The notes: generated from the sequence alone by a model not told the origin. A stretch of 38,202 bases of DNA from Phocaeicola faecicola (GCF_013618865.1 NZ_JABSOE010000046.1:1-38202), one strand, 5' to 3'. Shown: positions 7,299 to 14,146, numbered from the stretch's first letter. Translations and numbers: made by a program.

Positions 7299-7728
7299 GC
7301 CACGTCCGGCGGAAACGATCCTCCGCCGATACGGGATCGGCACGCTCCGATACGCCAATCGCCCGTGAAAGGAAATGTTCGCGGGCGATTTATCATTCCA
7401 TGCAGGGTGAGCCGTGAACCGACTTTCTCGAGCGTTCACGGCATATCGTTTTCTCCCCGTTTCTCTCCCATAACCTTTTCCTCTCTTTTTTTCATGCCGC
7501 GGAGCGCGGTATGGAAATCTGTTGTCAGTAGCAAAGGTAGTTACGGGGCTCACGCTGCTGCAAGATCGGGCCGCGGGGCGGTTTGCCGCAAAATCTTCCT
7601 CTTTCCCTGCGGGCGAGCGTATTTTCCGACAAAATCTTGCAGCAGCTATCCCCGACACCTTTTGATGCTACCGAAACAGATTCCATCCATACCGGCTCCG
7701 CTACGGCATAAAAAAAAAGTCAAAGGTT
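7299..7728. other. Gene-free stretch before the PcfJ/PcfK operon
   Basis: No credible gene was seen; frames here are overlapping shadows. It holds a 13-bp perfect inverted repeat (7554-7566 and 7634-7646) and several GC-rich runs. It probably contains the promoter of the plus-strand operon starting at 7729, but no clear TAnnTTTG box was found. Confidence 0.4.
7554..7646. repeat. 13-bp inverted repeat with 67-bp spacer
   Basis: GCTGCTGCAAGAT at 7554-7566 is exactly repeated in inverse orientation at 7634-7646. The spacer includes another copy of AAAATCTT, as CAAAATCTTC at about 7592. It may be a recombinase or accessory-protein binding region, or an RNA structure in the leader of the 7729 operon. 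Confidence 0.5.
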
Positions 7729-7980
7729 ATGAGAAACGAAGAGAAAAATAAATGGAAACAGAAATCCTCCAACCTTCCACTTGGCATAAAGGCAAAGGTC
7801 GGGTTGGCGGTAAAGGTCGGGGCGGTGGCTTTGGGCTTCCACGTGTGGGGTATCGACTTTATTTGGGTCGTTTTGGGCTTCACGTTCTGTTATGACATCC
7901 TGCGGGGCATTTTCTCCTGCCTTGTTTCTCTCGTGGCTCTAATCGGCTTTTTCTATTTCCTATTCACTCACATCTTCTAA
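7729..7980 (+). CDS. Small inner-membrane protein, unknown function
   Basis: The 83-residue product has a lysine-rich N-terminus (about 1-22) and two or three hydrophobic segments: about 23-40, 43-60 and 63-81. It has no signal peptide cleavage site and is probably an integral inner-membrane protein with a cytoplasmic N-terminus. It is the first gene of a plus-strand series leading to the PcfK/PcfJ-like genes and ends 12 bases before the next start. No family was recognised. Confidence 0.6.
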   Translation: MRNEEKNKWKQKSSNLPLGIKAKVGLAVKVGAVALGFHVWGIDFIWVVLGFTFCYDILRGIFSCLVSLVALIGFFYFLFTHIF

Positions 7981-7992
7981 ATTATTACAGGT

Positions 7993-8985
7993 ATGACAAA
8001 GTACATTTCATTATTCGGAGCGACTACCACGGACACGCAGGTGCAGGTAGTCAAGGAAAACCAGGTTATCATCGGTATCGGTGCGGGTGCGAGCAGAAAG
8101 CGTTACGTCGTTTACAAGGTGGAACACACCGCCCGTGGCTACGTGTACCACATGGTCGATACCGAAACAAAGGAAATCAGCCAAACGGACATTCTGCGAC
8201 CCCTCTCGCAAACATTCGGTATCGGCAGGTACTACGACGACGTGAACCCCGAGTTCATGGACGCTTTCGAGGTGGCTTTGCTTGTGGGGCAGGCGGAAGA
8301 GCAAGCCACGGCGCAGGCCATCGCCGCCGCCAAAGAGAAAGCCGAGCATGACCGCATAGCGGAAATAGGGGCGCAGAGGTTACGCCGCATCATGCCCGAA
8401 GGGGTGCAGGGCGTAATCATCGCCGAACTCAACGAAACGGAATACACTGACCCCTCTTACGAGTGTTCGACCACCCGAAGCGTGCGTACCGTCATTCTCG
8501 GCTTTTCGGCCACCTCCCGCAACGGCTTCGGGGAGTTGAGAAAGGCGGCGGCCAATTTCCCGCAAACGGCGCACCTCTCCGAATACGACCCCAAGAACGA
8601 ACACCGCTATCCCGTTTTCACGCTCGGCAAAAGTCCGAAATACGGGTGGAGTGTCTGCAAACTGGCCCACTACACCCGTGAAGGGTACATTGACAGGCTG
8701 GCATATATCGCAGGAAACGAGGAGAATATATGTCTGCCCGAGCCGAAAGACGAAAAACGGGCGGAACGCACTGAAACGAGCGTGCAAGGCGGGTTTATCA
8801 TCGTGGACTATTCCGAGAAGGCGATAGCCGTATTCGGGGACACCAAGCCCGTCAAGGACGCCCTTCACGCACTCGGGGGACGCTTCAACGCACGGCTGAC
8901 GCATGACGGGCAGAAGAGAGCGGGATGGATTTTCCAAAAGACCAAAGAGGACGAGGTGCGACGGCTTCTCGGAAAGGACGAATAA
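7993..8985 (+). CDS. ICE accessory protein of unknown function with a C-terminal GGRFNARLTH module
   Basis: The 330-residue soluble protein has three visible parts: an N-terminal beta-rich region (about 1-90), an Ala/Glu/Lys helix (about 95-125, probable coiled coil) and a C-terminal module near 275-325. The last reads FGDTKPVKDALHALGGRFN followed by ARLTHDGQKRAGWIF. Sequences like this C-terminal module recur in proteins of Bacteroidetes mobile elements and some phage or plasmid proteins, where function is not established. It is probably co-transcribed with the genes at 7729 and 9031. Enzymatic residues could not be identified, so no function is assigned. Confidence 0.75.
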   Translation: MTKYISLFGATTTDTQVQVVKENQVIIGIGAGASRKRYVVYKVEHTARGYVYHMVDTETKEISQTDILRPLSQTFGIGRYYDDVNPEFMDAFEVALLVGQAEEQATAQAIAAAKEKAEHDRIAEIGAQRLRRIMPEGVQGVIIAELNETEYTDPSYECSTTRSVRTVILGFSATSRNGFGELRKAAANFPQTAHLSEYDPKNEHRYPVFTLGKSPKYGWSVCKLAHYTREGYIDRLAYIAGNEENICLPEPKDEKRAERTETSVQGGFIIVDYSEKAIAVFGDTKPVKDALHALGGRFNARLTHDGQKRAGWIFQKTKEDEVRRLLGKDE

Positions 8986-8996
8986 ATGTTGAACAC

Positions 8997-9014
8997 GGGG
9001 CGGCTCGCCGCCCC
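8997..9014 (+). promoter_or_regulatory. GC hairpin before the PcfK-like gene
   Basis: GGGGCGG-CTCG-CCGCCCC forms a perfect seven-pair GC stem, 12 bases after the preceding stop and 16 bases before the PcfK ATG (9031). It is followed by an A-rich leader and not by a T run, so it is not a classical terminator. It is the first of four similarly placed hairpins in this operon. Confidence 0.65.
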
Positions 9015-9030
9015 ACAATACCAAAAAATC

Positions 9031-9441
9031 ATGGCACAAGGAACAGATTATTTCAAACTGACGATACAGAACTATCTCGACGCACGGGCACGGGAGGACG
9101 AACTTTTCGCACCCCGATACGCCAACCCGAAAAAGAACATTGACGATTGCTGCACTTTCATCATCAACCAAGTACGGCAGAGCGGTTGCAACGGGTTTGC
9201 CGACGAGGAAATATACTCTATGGCACTCCACTATTACGACGAGGAGGACATCGACATCGGCAAACCCGTCAGTTGCAAGGTAGTGGTCAATCACACCGTC
9301 GAACTGACCGAGGAGGAAAAAGCCGAGGCACGGCGGAACGCCATACGGAAGGCCGAGAGCGAAGCCTACGCCAAGTTGGCGAAAGCCAAGTCCAAACCCA
9401 AGAAAATCGAAGATAACAAACTAATGCCCAGTCTATTTTAG
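9031..9441 (+). CDS. PcfK-like protein
   Basis: The frame opens at 8986, but the first 15 codons overlap the GC hairpin. The ATG at 9031 (MAQGTDYFKL) fits the family start and the operon's hairpin-to-ATG spacing, giving 136 residues. The sequence (TIQNYLDARA, then NIDDCCTFIINQVRQSG) and the Lys/Ala-rich C-terminal helix match PcfK-like proteins, named after an enterococcal conjugative-plasmid gene and common beside PcfJ in Bacteroidetes ICEs. Function is not established; a role in DNA processing or transfer is assumed from context. The stop is two bases from the start of the PcfJ-like gene, so translation is probably coupled. Confidence 0.8.
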   Translation: MAQGTDYFKLTIQNYLDARAREDELFAPRYANPKKNIDDCCTFIINQVRQSGCNGFADEEIYSMALHYYDEEDIDIGKPVSCKVVVNHTVELTEEEKAEARRNAIRKAESEAYAKLAKAKSKPKKIEDNKLMPSLF

Positions 9442-9443
9442 TT

Positions 9444-10727
9444 ATGAAACCGAGAACAAAATTCCAACAGAACGTCGTGGCGGCAAGCAAACACCTGCCG
9501 CCGCTTACCCCCGCACAAATCGAATGGGGGTACAAGAACTGCATCGAGCATATCGGACGCCGCACGCCGAAAGGACTTATCACCTGCACCGAGTGCGGCC
9601 ACACGTGGCAGAGCGAAAACGGAGAACTCACGGACAATCTGTTAGGGTGCGAGTGTCCGCACTGCCACACCACGCTGAAAGTGGAAACCACCCTGCGCCG
9701 CAAGTTCAACGATTACGAGTATTTGTGTATCGTAACCCGCTGCAAGGGTTTTCAAGTCCTGCGCTTCGTCTATATCGAGTGTTGGGCAAAAGTGGGACAG
9801 ACACCCGTTTACACCCATATCGAAGCCGTACAGCGGTGGATTGCCCCCGACGGACGCTCCGCAACCTTCGCACGGCTGCGCCCGATGGGCTTCTTCGTTC
9901 ACGGGTGGAGTTGGTCGAGCGCATTGGAACTGCGGGCGGAGAACGACGGGAAATACAACATCACGCCCACACGCATCTATCCCCGGCAACGGCTTATCCC
10001 CGAACTGCGCCGAAGCGGTTACGGCAAACAACTCCCCGATGTAACCCCTTTCGACCTTATCCACCTGCTGCTCTCGGAGAACAAGGCCGAAACGCTGCTT
10101 AAAGCGGGACAAACGGCACTCGTGCGATTTTTCGCCCGTTCCTCCCGCAATATCGCAGACTATTGGCCGGCCATCCGTATCGCCATCCGTAACGGGTACG
10201 CTATCGGGAAACCGACGGAATGGTGCGACTACATCGACCTGCTGCGATTTTTCGGGAAAGACCTGCATAACGCCCATTTCGTGTGTCCCGCAGACCTGCC
10301 CGCAGCGCATGACCTCTACATGGCTAAAAAACGGCGGCACATGCAAATGGAACGGCGGCAGGAGGAACGGCGCAAGGCGTTGGAACAGGAAGCCTCGTTT
10401 GTCGAAGCCAAAGGGCGGTTTTTCGGAGTGGAGTTTTCCGACGGGGAAATCTGCATCAAGGTATTGGACAGCGTTGAAGCCATACGGCAGGAGGGCGAGG
10501 CCATGCACCATTGCGTGTTTACCAACGAATACTATCTGAAAGCCGACTCGCTCATACTCTCGGCCACAATCGACGGCAAACGTATCGAAACGATAGAGGT
10601 GTCCCTAAAACGCATGGAGGTCGTGCAGAGCCGTGGCGTGTGTAACAAGAATACCCCATACCACGGGCAAATACTGAAACTGATGAAGGGGAACATGTCC
10701 CTTATACGGAAACGAATGACAGCATAA
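9444..10727 (+). CDS. PcfJ-like protein
   Basis: The 427-residue product has an N-terminal four-cysteine zinc-ribbon-like segment (CTECGHTW about 50-57 and CECPHCHTTL about 72-81) and a long helical middle. Its C-terminal PcfJ domain carries the conserved pattern MHHCVFTNEYY...SLILSATIDGKRIETIEVS...VQSRGVCN. PcfJ proteins accompany PcfK on conjugative plasmids and ICEs; the zinc ribbon suggests nucleic-acid binding. The exact activity is unknown. It is preceded directly by pcfK and followed six bases after its stop by a GC hairpin leading to the next gene. Confidence 0.87.
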   Translation: MKPRTKFQQNVVAASKHLPPLTPAQIEWGYKNCIEHIGRRTPKGLITCTECGHTWQSENGELTDNLLGCECPHCHTTLKVETTLRRKFNDYEYLCIVTRCKGFQVLRFVYIECWAKVGQTPVYTHIEAVQRWIAPDGRSATFARLRPMGFFVHGWSWSSALELRAENDGKYNITPTRIYPRQRLIPELRRSGYGKQLPDVTPFDLIHLLLSENKAETLLKAGQTALVRFFARSSRNIADYWPAIRIAIRNGYAIGKPTEWCDYIDLLRFFGKDLHNAHFVCPADLPAAHDLYMAKKRRHMQMERRQEERRKALEQEASFVEAKGRFFGVEFSDGEICIKVLDSVEAIRQEGEAMHHCVFTNEYYLKADSLILSATIDGKRIETIEVSLKRMEVVQSRGVCNKNTPYHGQILKLMKGNMSLIRKRMTA

Positions 10728-10733
10728 AAATCG

Positions 10734-10751
10734 GGGCGGCGAAAGCCGCCC
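10734..10751 (+). promoter_or_regulatory. GC hairpin with GAAA tetraloop, copy 2
   Basis: GGGCGGC-GAAA-GCCGCCC: a perfect 7-bp stem closed by a GNRA tetraloop. It starts just after the PcfJ stop and ends 16 bases before the ATG at 10768. An A-rich, unstructured leader follows. Confidence 0.75.
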
Positions 10752-10767
10752 GCAAAAACAAAATAGA

Positions 10768-11094
10768 ATGAACCAAATAGCATATAAATTCGTGTCGTGG
10801 GACGTTCCCGCACTCGAAAGCCTTGCAGGCTCAAAAGCGTACATATTACGCAAACGGCTCAATGACGGGGGAACGCTCACCCGTGAGGAGAAAGACTGGA
10901 TTACCCGTGAGGTAAACCATAACACCTATTTCAAGGACTCCATTCCGCTTTTAGGGTATCGTTTCAACTTTGTCGATGTACTGAAAACATTCGTGGTAAA
11001 GCAGTACGGGCATTACACGGAATACAAGGGCGTGGACAAGACGAGCATACGCTCCATGTTGTATGGCAGAGTGGAAAGGATTGTCGAATTATAA
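10768..11094 (+). CDS. Unknown ICE protein, 108 residues
   Basis: A soluble, mixed-charge protein (start MNQIAYKFVSWDVPALESLA) with a helix near 20-50 rich in Lys/Arg/Glu, and a YGHYTEYKGVDK segment near 88. No signal peptide, membrane segment or catalytic motif was recognised. It is read in the same direction as PcfK/PcfJ and framed by GC hairpins on both sides, 16 bases before its ATG and 5 bases after its stop. Its intact frame and regular spacing support a real gene; function is unknown. Confidence 0.75.
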   Translation: MNQIAYKFVSWDVPALESLAGSKAYILRKRLNDGGTLTREEKDWITREVNHNTYFKDSIPLLGYRFNFVDVLKTFVVKQYGHYTEYKGVDKTSIRSMLYGRVERIVEL

Positions 11095-11099
11095 AATCG

Positions 11100-11117
11100 G
11101 GGCGGCGAAAGCCGCCC
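11100..11117 (+). promoter_or_regulatory. GC hairpin with GAAA tetraloop, copy 3
   Basis: Identical to copy 2 in stem and loop (GGGCGGC-GAAA-GCCGCCC), and preceded by the same AAAATCGG. It ends 19 bases before the ATG at 11137, with a run of nine A residues in between. Confidence 0.75.
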
Positions 11118-11136
11118 TACAAAAAAAAATATAACA

Positions 11137-11454
11137 ATGAAAATCATCTATAAAAGCTACATGGCACGCCCGCTCAAACCCTTCGGGGAGTGGGATTGGG
11201 AAGTTCGGGAAGCAGTCAAGACGGCCCTTGCGCTCGTCGAGGGGAAAAACGGGTTCAAAACCCATTCCGAGATATGGCGAAGGTGCAACCTCGTCATTAC
11301 CGTGGGACACAACATCTACACCACGAGTATCGAGATACGACCACCCGAGCAGGACGTGATACGCCGCAGGAGCAACTGGCATAACGGCTACGCCTACTAC
11401 TGCAACGGCGTGTTCTGGGCGAACATGAGCAGGGTTAGAGTGGAACTTGTCTGA
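11137..11454 (+). CDS. Unknown ICE protein, 105 residues
   Basis: The product starts MKIIYKSYMARPLKPFGEWD and ends SRVRVELV. It is soluble, aromatic-rich (several Trp and Tyr), with an IRPPEQDVIRRRS basic segment near 67-80. No family was recognised. Its position between two of the repeated hairpins marks it as one unit of the cassette-like series that follows PcfJ. A second possible start at residue 9 (MARPLKPFG) cannot be excluded. Confidence 0.73.
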   Translation: MKIIYKSYMARPLKPFGEWDWEVREAVKTALALVEGKNGFKTHSEIWRRCNLVITVGHNIYTTSIEIRPPEQDVIRRRSNWHNGYAYYCNGVFWANMSRVRVELV

Positions 11455-11467
11455 TTAAAAAATTTCG

Positions 11468-11485
11468 GGGCGGCAAAAGCCGCCC
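11468..11485 (+). promoter_or_regulatory. GC hairpin, copy 4 (AAAA loop)
   Basis: GGGCGGC-AAAA-GCCGCCC has the same stem as copies 2 and 3; the tetraloop has changed from GAAA to AAAA. It ends 15 bases before the ATG at 11501. Conservation of both stem arms with a changed loop fits selection on the stem. Confidence 0.73.
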
Positions 11486-11500
11486 GTAAAAAGCGAGAAT

Positions 11501-11767
11501 ATGAAAACGAATGAAGTAAACAAGGAAATCTCCTATGAAACGCTGCTCGTAACCTTCGGCGAGGGTATCGGGCGGCTCAACACCATGTTCGACGACCCGC
11601 AGGTGTGGGGCGTTGCCACGCTGAAGCAGTGGATCGACGGGTATGAAACTACGCGCTTCACCGAAATCGACGACCGAACGGCGGTTATCACATCCGAATA
11701 CAACATGGACAGCGTGAAGGAATGGCTGCAAAAGAACACACCGATTATCAACCTGGAAAAACGATAA
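11501..11767 (+). CDS. Unknown ICE protein, 88 residues
   Basis: The small acidic protein (start MKTNEVNKEISYETLLVTFG) is predicted soluble with mostly helical content; a conserved-looking stretch is WGVATLKQWIDGYETTRF. No motif assigns a function. The stop is four bases from the next ATG, so the two are probably translated from one message without an intervening hairpin. Confidence 0.72.
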   Translation: MKTNEVNKEISYETLLVTFGEGIGRLNTMFDDPQVWGVATLKQWIDGYETTRFTEIDDRTAVITSEYNMDSVKEWLQKNTPIINLEKR

Positions 11768-11771
11768 AATC

Positions 11772-11951
11772 ATGCGCAAGTACAAATTATTCATCGGCTA
11801 CCGGCTGCTGGGAGAGTTTTCCGGTATATGGGAAGCCAAAAATTTCGCCGCTGAAAGCGGCATGAGCGGAATTTTCTCGCTCGTGGGAGAAAATTACCGG
11901 GACAGTTGGTACGAACCAAAAAAACAGGACAAGAATGGAAACAAAGATTAA
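11772..11951 (+). CDS. Unknown small ICE protein, 59 residues
   Basis: An intact 59-codon frame begins at the ATG four bases after the previous stop: MRKYKLFIGYRLLGEFSGIW at the N-terminus, ending in a Lys/Asn/Asp-rich tail. It overlaps the next gene's start by 17 bases. Tight packing and codon use like its neighbours support translation, though so short a frame could be chance. No family was recognised. Confidence 0.6.
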   Translation: MRKYKLFIGYRLLGEFSGIWEAKNFAAESGMSGIFSLVGENYRDSWYEPKKQDKNGNKD

Positions 11952-12138
11952 AGACATCACGGGAGCGGAAATAACCGTTACCGACTTAAAAGAGGCGGTA
12001 CGCCAATGCCGGGAGTGCCTCGCAAGTCCCTACCTGATGCCCTCGGGGCATACCGTGGGGGAAAACCATGCCTACATGTTGCGGCAACTGCTCGCCCTGC
12101 AAAGGCGGAAACGGGAACACGGCAGGCAACGGCCGTGA
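11935..12138 (+). CDS. Unknown small ICE protein, 67 residues
   Basis: A short soluble protein, METKIKDITGAEITVTDLKE at its start, with a basic C-terminus (RRKREHGRQRP). The middle reads CRECLASPYLMPSGHTVGEN, with two cysteines and a histidine but no clear metal motif. It is the last gene of the plus-strand operon that begins at 7729. Thirteen bases after its stop lies the left arm of a terminator that has been opened by an insertion sequence. Confidence 0.68.
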   Translation: METKIKDITGAEITVTDLKEAVRQCRECLASPYLMPSGHTVGENHAYMLRQLLALQRRKREHGRQRP

Positions 12139-12150
12139 AAATACGACGCG

Positions 12151-12169
12151 AAAAAAATCGGACGATAAC
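12151..12169. terminator. Left half of a bidirectional terminator split by an IS
   Basis: The left arm AAAAAAATCGGACG (12151-12164) and loop ATAAC (12165-12169) are here; the right arm CGTCCGATTTTTTT is at 13596-13609, after the IS and a second copy of AAC (13593-13595). Joining 12169 to 13596 restores a perfect 14-bp stem with a 5-base loop between the convergent operons ending at 12138 and 13618. Confidence 0.85.
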
Positions 12170-12207
12170 TGAAGTGCACCCCAAATATTGGACGGATTAG
12201 TATTTGT

Positions 12208-13002
12208 TTAGATGGCATGAGTTCGGTATTGTACCGGGCTCATGTTGTTTAAGTATTTCTTTATCCGCTTGTTATTGTAGTAGTCGATATATTCTTCCAA
12301 TTTTTTTCGGAAATGGTCTATGGATGAGAATTTTTGCAAATATAATAATTCGGACTTCAATAATCCAAAGAAACTTTCCATAGCAGCGTTATCCAGACAG
12401 TTACCCTTGCGCGACATGCTCTGTGTAATACCTTTCTGTCTTAAACGGAGCTGATACTGCTTCATCTGATACTGCCAGCCCTGGTCGGAATGCAAGACAA
12501 TACCCGGAGAATCCGGTATTCTGGCAAACGCATCGTCCAGCATCTTCATGATCTGCATAAAGTTAGGGCGTTCAGCTATTTTATAGCTAATAATCTCCCG
12601 GTTATATAAGTCCATAATCGGCGATAGATATAACTTTACGCCGCAAACCGAAAATTCCGTAAGGTCAGTAACCCACTTCTGATTCGGTTTTTCGGCTGCA
12701 AAGTCGCGTTGCAGAAGATTGGGCGCTATCCGTCCGATCTGTCCTTTGTATGAACAGTATTTACGGAGCCTGACCTGACTTTTTATCCCGCAAATATTCA
12801 TCAGCTTAAGTACGGTTTTGTGATTTATCGCATATCCGATCTTATTCATTTCAACGGTAATGCGCCGATAACCATAACGCCCCTTATGTTCGTGATATAA
12901 CCTTATAATACTCTCTTTTTCGCGAGCATATTTATCGGGTTGTTTTGATTTTCTGAAGTGATAATAAAATGTGCTTCGCGCCATCCCTGCGGCTTTGAGC
13001 AA
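12208..13002 (-). CDS. IS3-family transposase OrfB (DDE catalytic part)
   Basis: The frame has 264 residues counted from 13002, but it is open further upstream, past the end of orfA, to the slippery site at 13095-13101. The working enzyme is therefore expected to be an OrfAB fusion. A family-typical start (LLKAAGMARSTFYYH) leads into the retroviral-integrase-like core with Asp113 (VTDLTEF), Asp173 (HSDQGWQY) and Glu209 (NAAMESFF), the D-D-35-E triad of IS3 transposases. It cuts and joins IS ends, via a circular intermediate in this family. No truncation or internal stop is visible. Confidence 0.93.
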   Translation of the reverse strand: MLKAAGMARSTFYYHFRKSKQPDKYAREKESIIRLYHEHKGRYGYRRITVEMNKIGYAINHKTVLKLMNICGIKSQVRLRKYCSYKGQIGRIAPNLLQRDFAAEKPNQKWVTDLTEFSVCGVKLYLSPIMDLYNREIISYKIAERPNFMQIMKMLDDAFARIPDSPGIVLHSDQGWQYQMKQYQLRLRQKGITQSMSRKGNCLDNAAMESFFGLLKSELLYLQKFSSIDHFRKKLEEYIDYYNNKRIKKYLNNMSPVQYRTHAI

Positions 13003-13025
13003 TACTGAAAGCCGGCACTGCGGCC

Positions 13026-13550
13026 TTAGTCCTTCGATGGCTTGGGCTCTTTCCCGCTCTCGCGGACAATGCGCTCCTCGACTAAGGCCTGCAATTTTTT
13101 TAAGTAAGCATTCTCGGCACGAAGATACTCCAGTTCCTTAAGCAACTCTTCGTGCGGAGTCGTTTTGAGTTTGACTTTTTTAGTCTTCGATTTACTCATG
13201 GCCGGCCTCCTTCTTTGCGGTTTACGCCGCAGGCCTTCAGCACCTTGGTTTTGATAGAGCCGCTCCCATTGACGAATAACAAAAGGGCCCGGAATGCCGA
13301 AATGCACTGCTGTCTCCAGCAAAGATAGATGATTTTGGTGCATATGCTTCAAAACTGACAACTTAAATTCTGCACTGTAGCTACCGTGGCGCAGCTTAAG
13401 GCCGGCAAGGCCATGGCGCTCGAATAATGTTACCCACAAGTGAACTTGCGAGCGGCCACAGCCCAAGTGACATCCGGCTTCCCTAACCGAAAGTCCGCCT
13501 TCGAGTACCAGTTTTACGGCCTTTAAACGAATCTCATAATTATATTTCAT
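13026..13550 (-). CDS. IS3-family OrfA (DNA-binding part of the transposase)
   Basis: The credible start is the ATG at 13550 (MKYNYEIRLKAVKLVLEGGL), 19 bases inside the IS end, giving 174 residues; the frame's extension beyond the IS is chance. Two helix-turn-helix units are visible, SVREAGCHLGCGRSQVHLWV (about 20-40) and SLLETAVHFGIPGPFVIRQW (about 75-95). They are followed by a basic linker and a leucine-zipper-like helix (PHEELLKELEYLRAENAYLK), the usual order for IS150-group OrfA. It binds the IS ends and, as part of OrfAB, directs transposition. Confidence 0.9.
   Translation of the reverse strand: MKYNYEIRLKAVKLVLEGGLSVREAGCHLGCGRSQVHLWVTLFERHGLAGLKLRHGSYSAEFKLSVLKHMHQNHLSLLETAVHFGIPGPFVIRQWERLYQNQGAEGLRRKPQRRRPAMSKSKTKKVKLKTTPHEELLKELEYLRAENAYLKKLQALVEERIVRESGKEPKPSKD
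13095..13101 (-). other. Programmed -1 frameshift site (A7) between orfA and orfB
   Basis: On the minus strand the orfA codons TTA-AAA-AAA contain the heptamer A_AAA_AAA in the correct phase. Slipping back one base here enters the orfB frame, which has no stop from this point to 12208. This matches the known A-rich slippery signals of IS3-family elements. No supporting downstream structure was worked out. Confidence 0.8.
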
Positions 13551-13617
13551 AAAAAACACCCCAAAAGTGTCCAACTTTTGGGGTGCAGTACAAACCGTCC
13601 GATTTTTTTGTTTCCCG

Positions 13618-14004
13618 TCAATCGACCGCCGTATGGTCGCCCAGCTTCCCGTGCAGTTCACGCCCGATATGTCCGGCAATGCCACGGGGAGAAATTTCAG
13701 AGATTGAACCCCACCCGCCATGCGTGTATATGCACGTCTTGAGCGGTTCGGTACGGGAAAGGTAGAACAGATAGCCGTTGCGGAGCAGGATGCCCACAAA
13801 CACCGAGCCGACCTCGATGTCGGCGATCTCGTCAAAACGTATCTTCCCGTCATTGTATAATACTGCCGTGCCATCCGCATCGGGAATGACGAACAGATCG
13901 TCTTCCATGACAATCCCGTGCAACTCGATTAGCGACCCCAGGCATTCACTCGCCGATACCCGGTCGTAATCACCCTTTACCTCATTTGTCGATTTCGTTT
14001 CCAT
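13618..14004 (-). CDS. Unknown soluble protein, 128 residues
   Basis: Starts METKSTNEVKGDYDRVSASE; mostly beta-rich, with several hydrophobic strands (IELHGIVMEDDLFVIPD, ADIEVGSVFVGILLRNGYLF). No signal peptide or catalytic motif, and no family recognised. It runs from the tra side toward the split terminator and may be the last gene of the transcript carrying the DUF4116 gene. With the IS now in the terminator loop, its transcript runs into the IS instead of ending. Confidence 0.68.
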   Translation of the reverse strand: METKSTNEVKGDYDRVSASECLGSLIELHGIVMEDDLFVIPDADGTAVLYNDGKIRFDEIADIEVGSVFVGILLRNGYLFYLSRTEPLKTCIYTHGGWGSISEISPRGIAGHIGRELHGKLGDHTAVD

Positions 14005-14146
14005 ATCGCTTTTCTTTAGGTTCAGACAAATACCATACGAAAAAGGCGTGAGAATACGTTAAATACCGGCATTGAGGTACAGCCAAGCACCCATCCACTC
14101 GATAGATAATTTCTCCCCACGCCGCTATCGCATACGCTTGACGCAT
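13982..14146 (-). CDS. Possible small protein overlapping the 128-residue gene
   Basis: A frame opening upstream has an internal ATG at 14146, giving about 54 residues (MRQAYAIAAWGEIIYRVDGC at the start, KEKRYGNEIDK at the end). It overlaps the start of the downstream gene by 23 bases, as translationally coupled genes do. Composition is protein-like, but the frame is short and there is no recognised homologue, so this is tentative. Confidence 0.3.
   Translation of the reverse strand: MRQAYAIAAWGEIIYRVDGCLAVPQCRYLTYSHAFFVWYLSEPKEKRYGNEIDK

Larger units (their letters stand above)
12170..13592 (-). mobile_element. IS3-family insertion sequence (IS150-like), 1423 bp
   Basis: The ends are 24-bp imperfect inverted repeats: TGAAGTGCACCCCAAATATT... 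at 12170-12193, and the complement of TGTACTGCACCCCAAAAGTT... at 13569-13592. They start with TG and end with CA as in IS3-family elements. Immediately outside are direct AAC copies (12167-12169 and 13593-13595), a 3-bp target duplication. Inside are two minus-strand frames, orfA with HTH motifs and orfB with a DDE transposase, joined by a -1 frameshift site. All parts look intact, so the element is probably active or recently arrived. The exact IS name cannot be given without a database comparison. Confidence 0.95.

Noticed and set aside
7059..7751. 230-codon plus-strand frame across the HTH gene and the intergenic region
   Set aside because: Runs antisense to a credible HTH gene, has low-complexity Arg/Ser/Pro content and overlaps the start of the 7729 gene.
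8380..9294. 304-codon minus-strand frame opposite the 330-residue protein and pcfK
   Set aside because: Antisense to two consistent genes in an operon; no motif or upstream signal.
8997..11485. GC hairpins as ordinary Rho-independent terminators or a CRISPR-like array
   Set aside because: No T run follows, the downstream side is A-rich and leads into an ATG, and spacing between copies is set by genes, not by short spacers.
13551..13913. Upstream extension of IS orfA beyond the IS end
   Set aside because: The frame is open by chance through flanking DNA; the family start lies at 13550, inside the IS.
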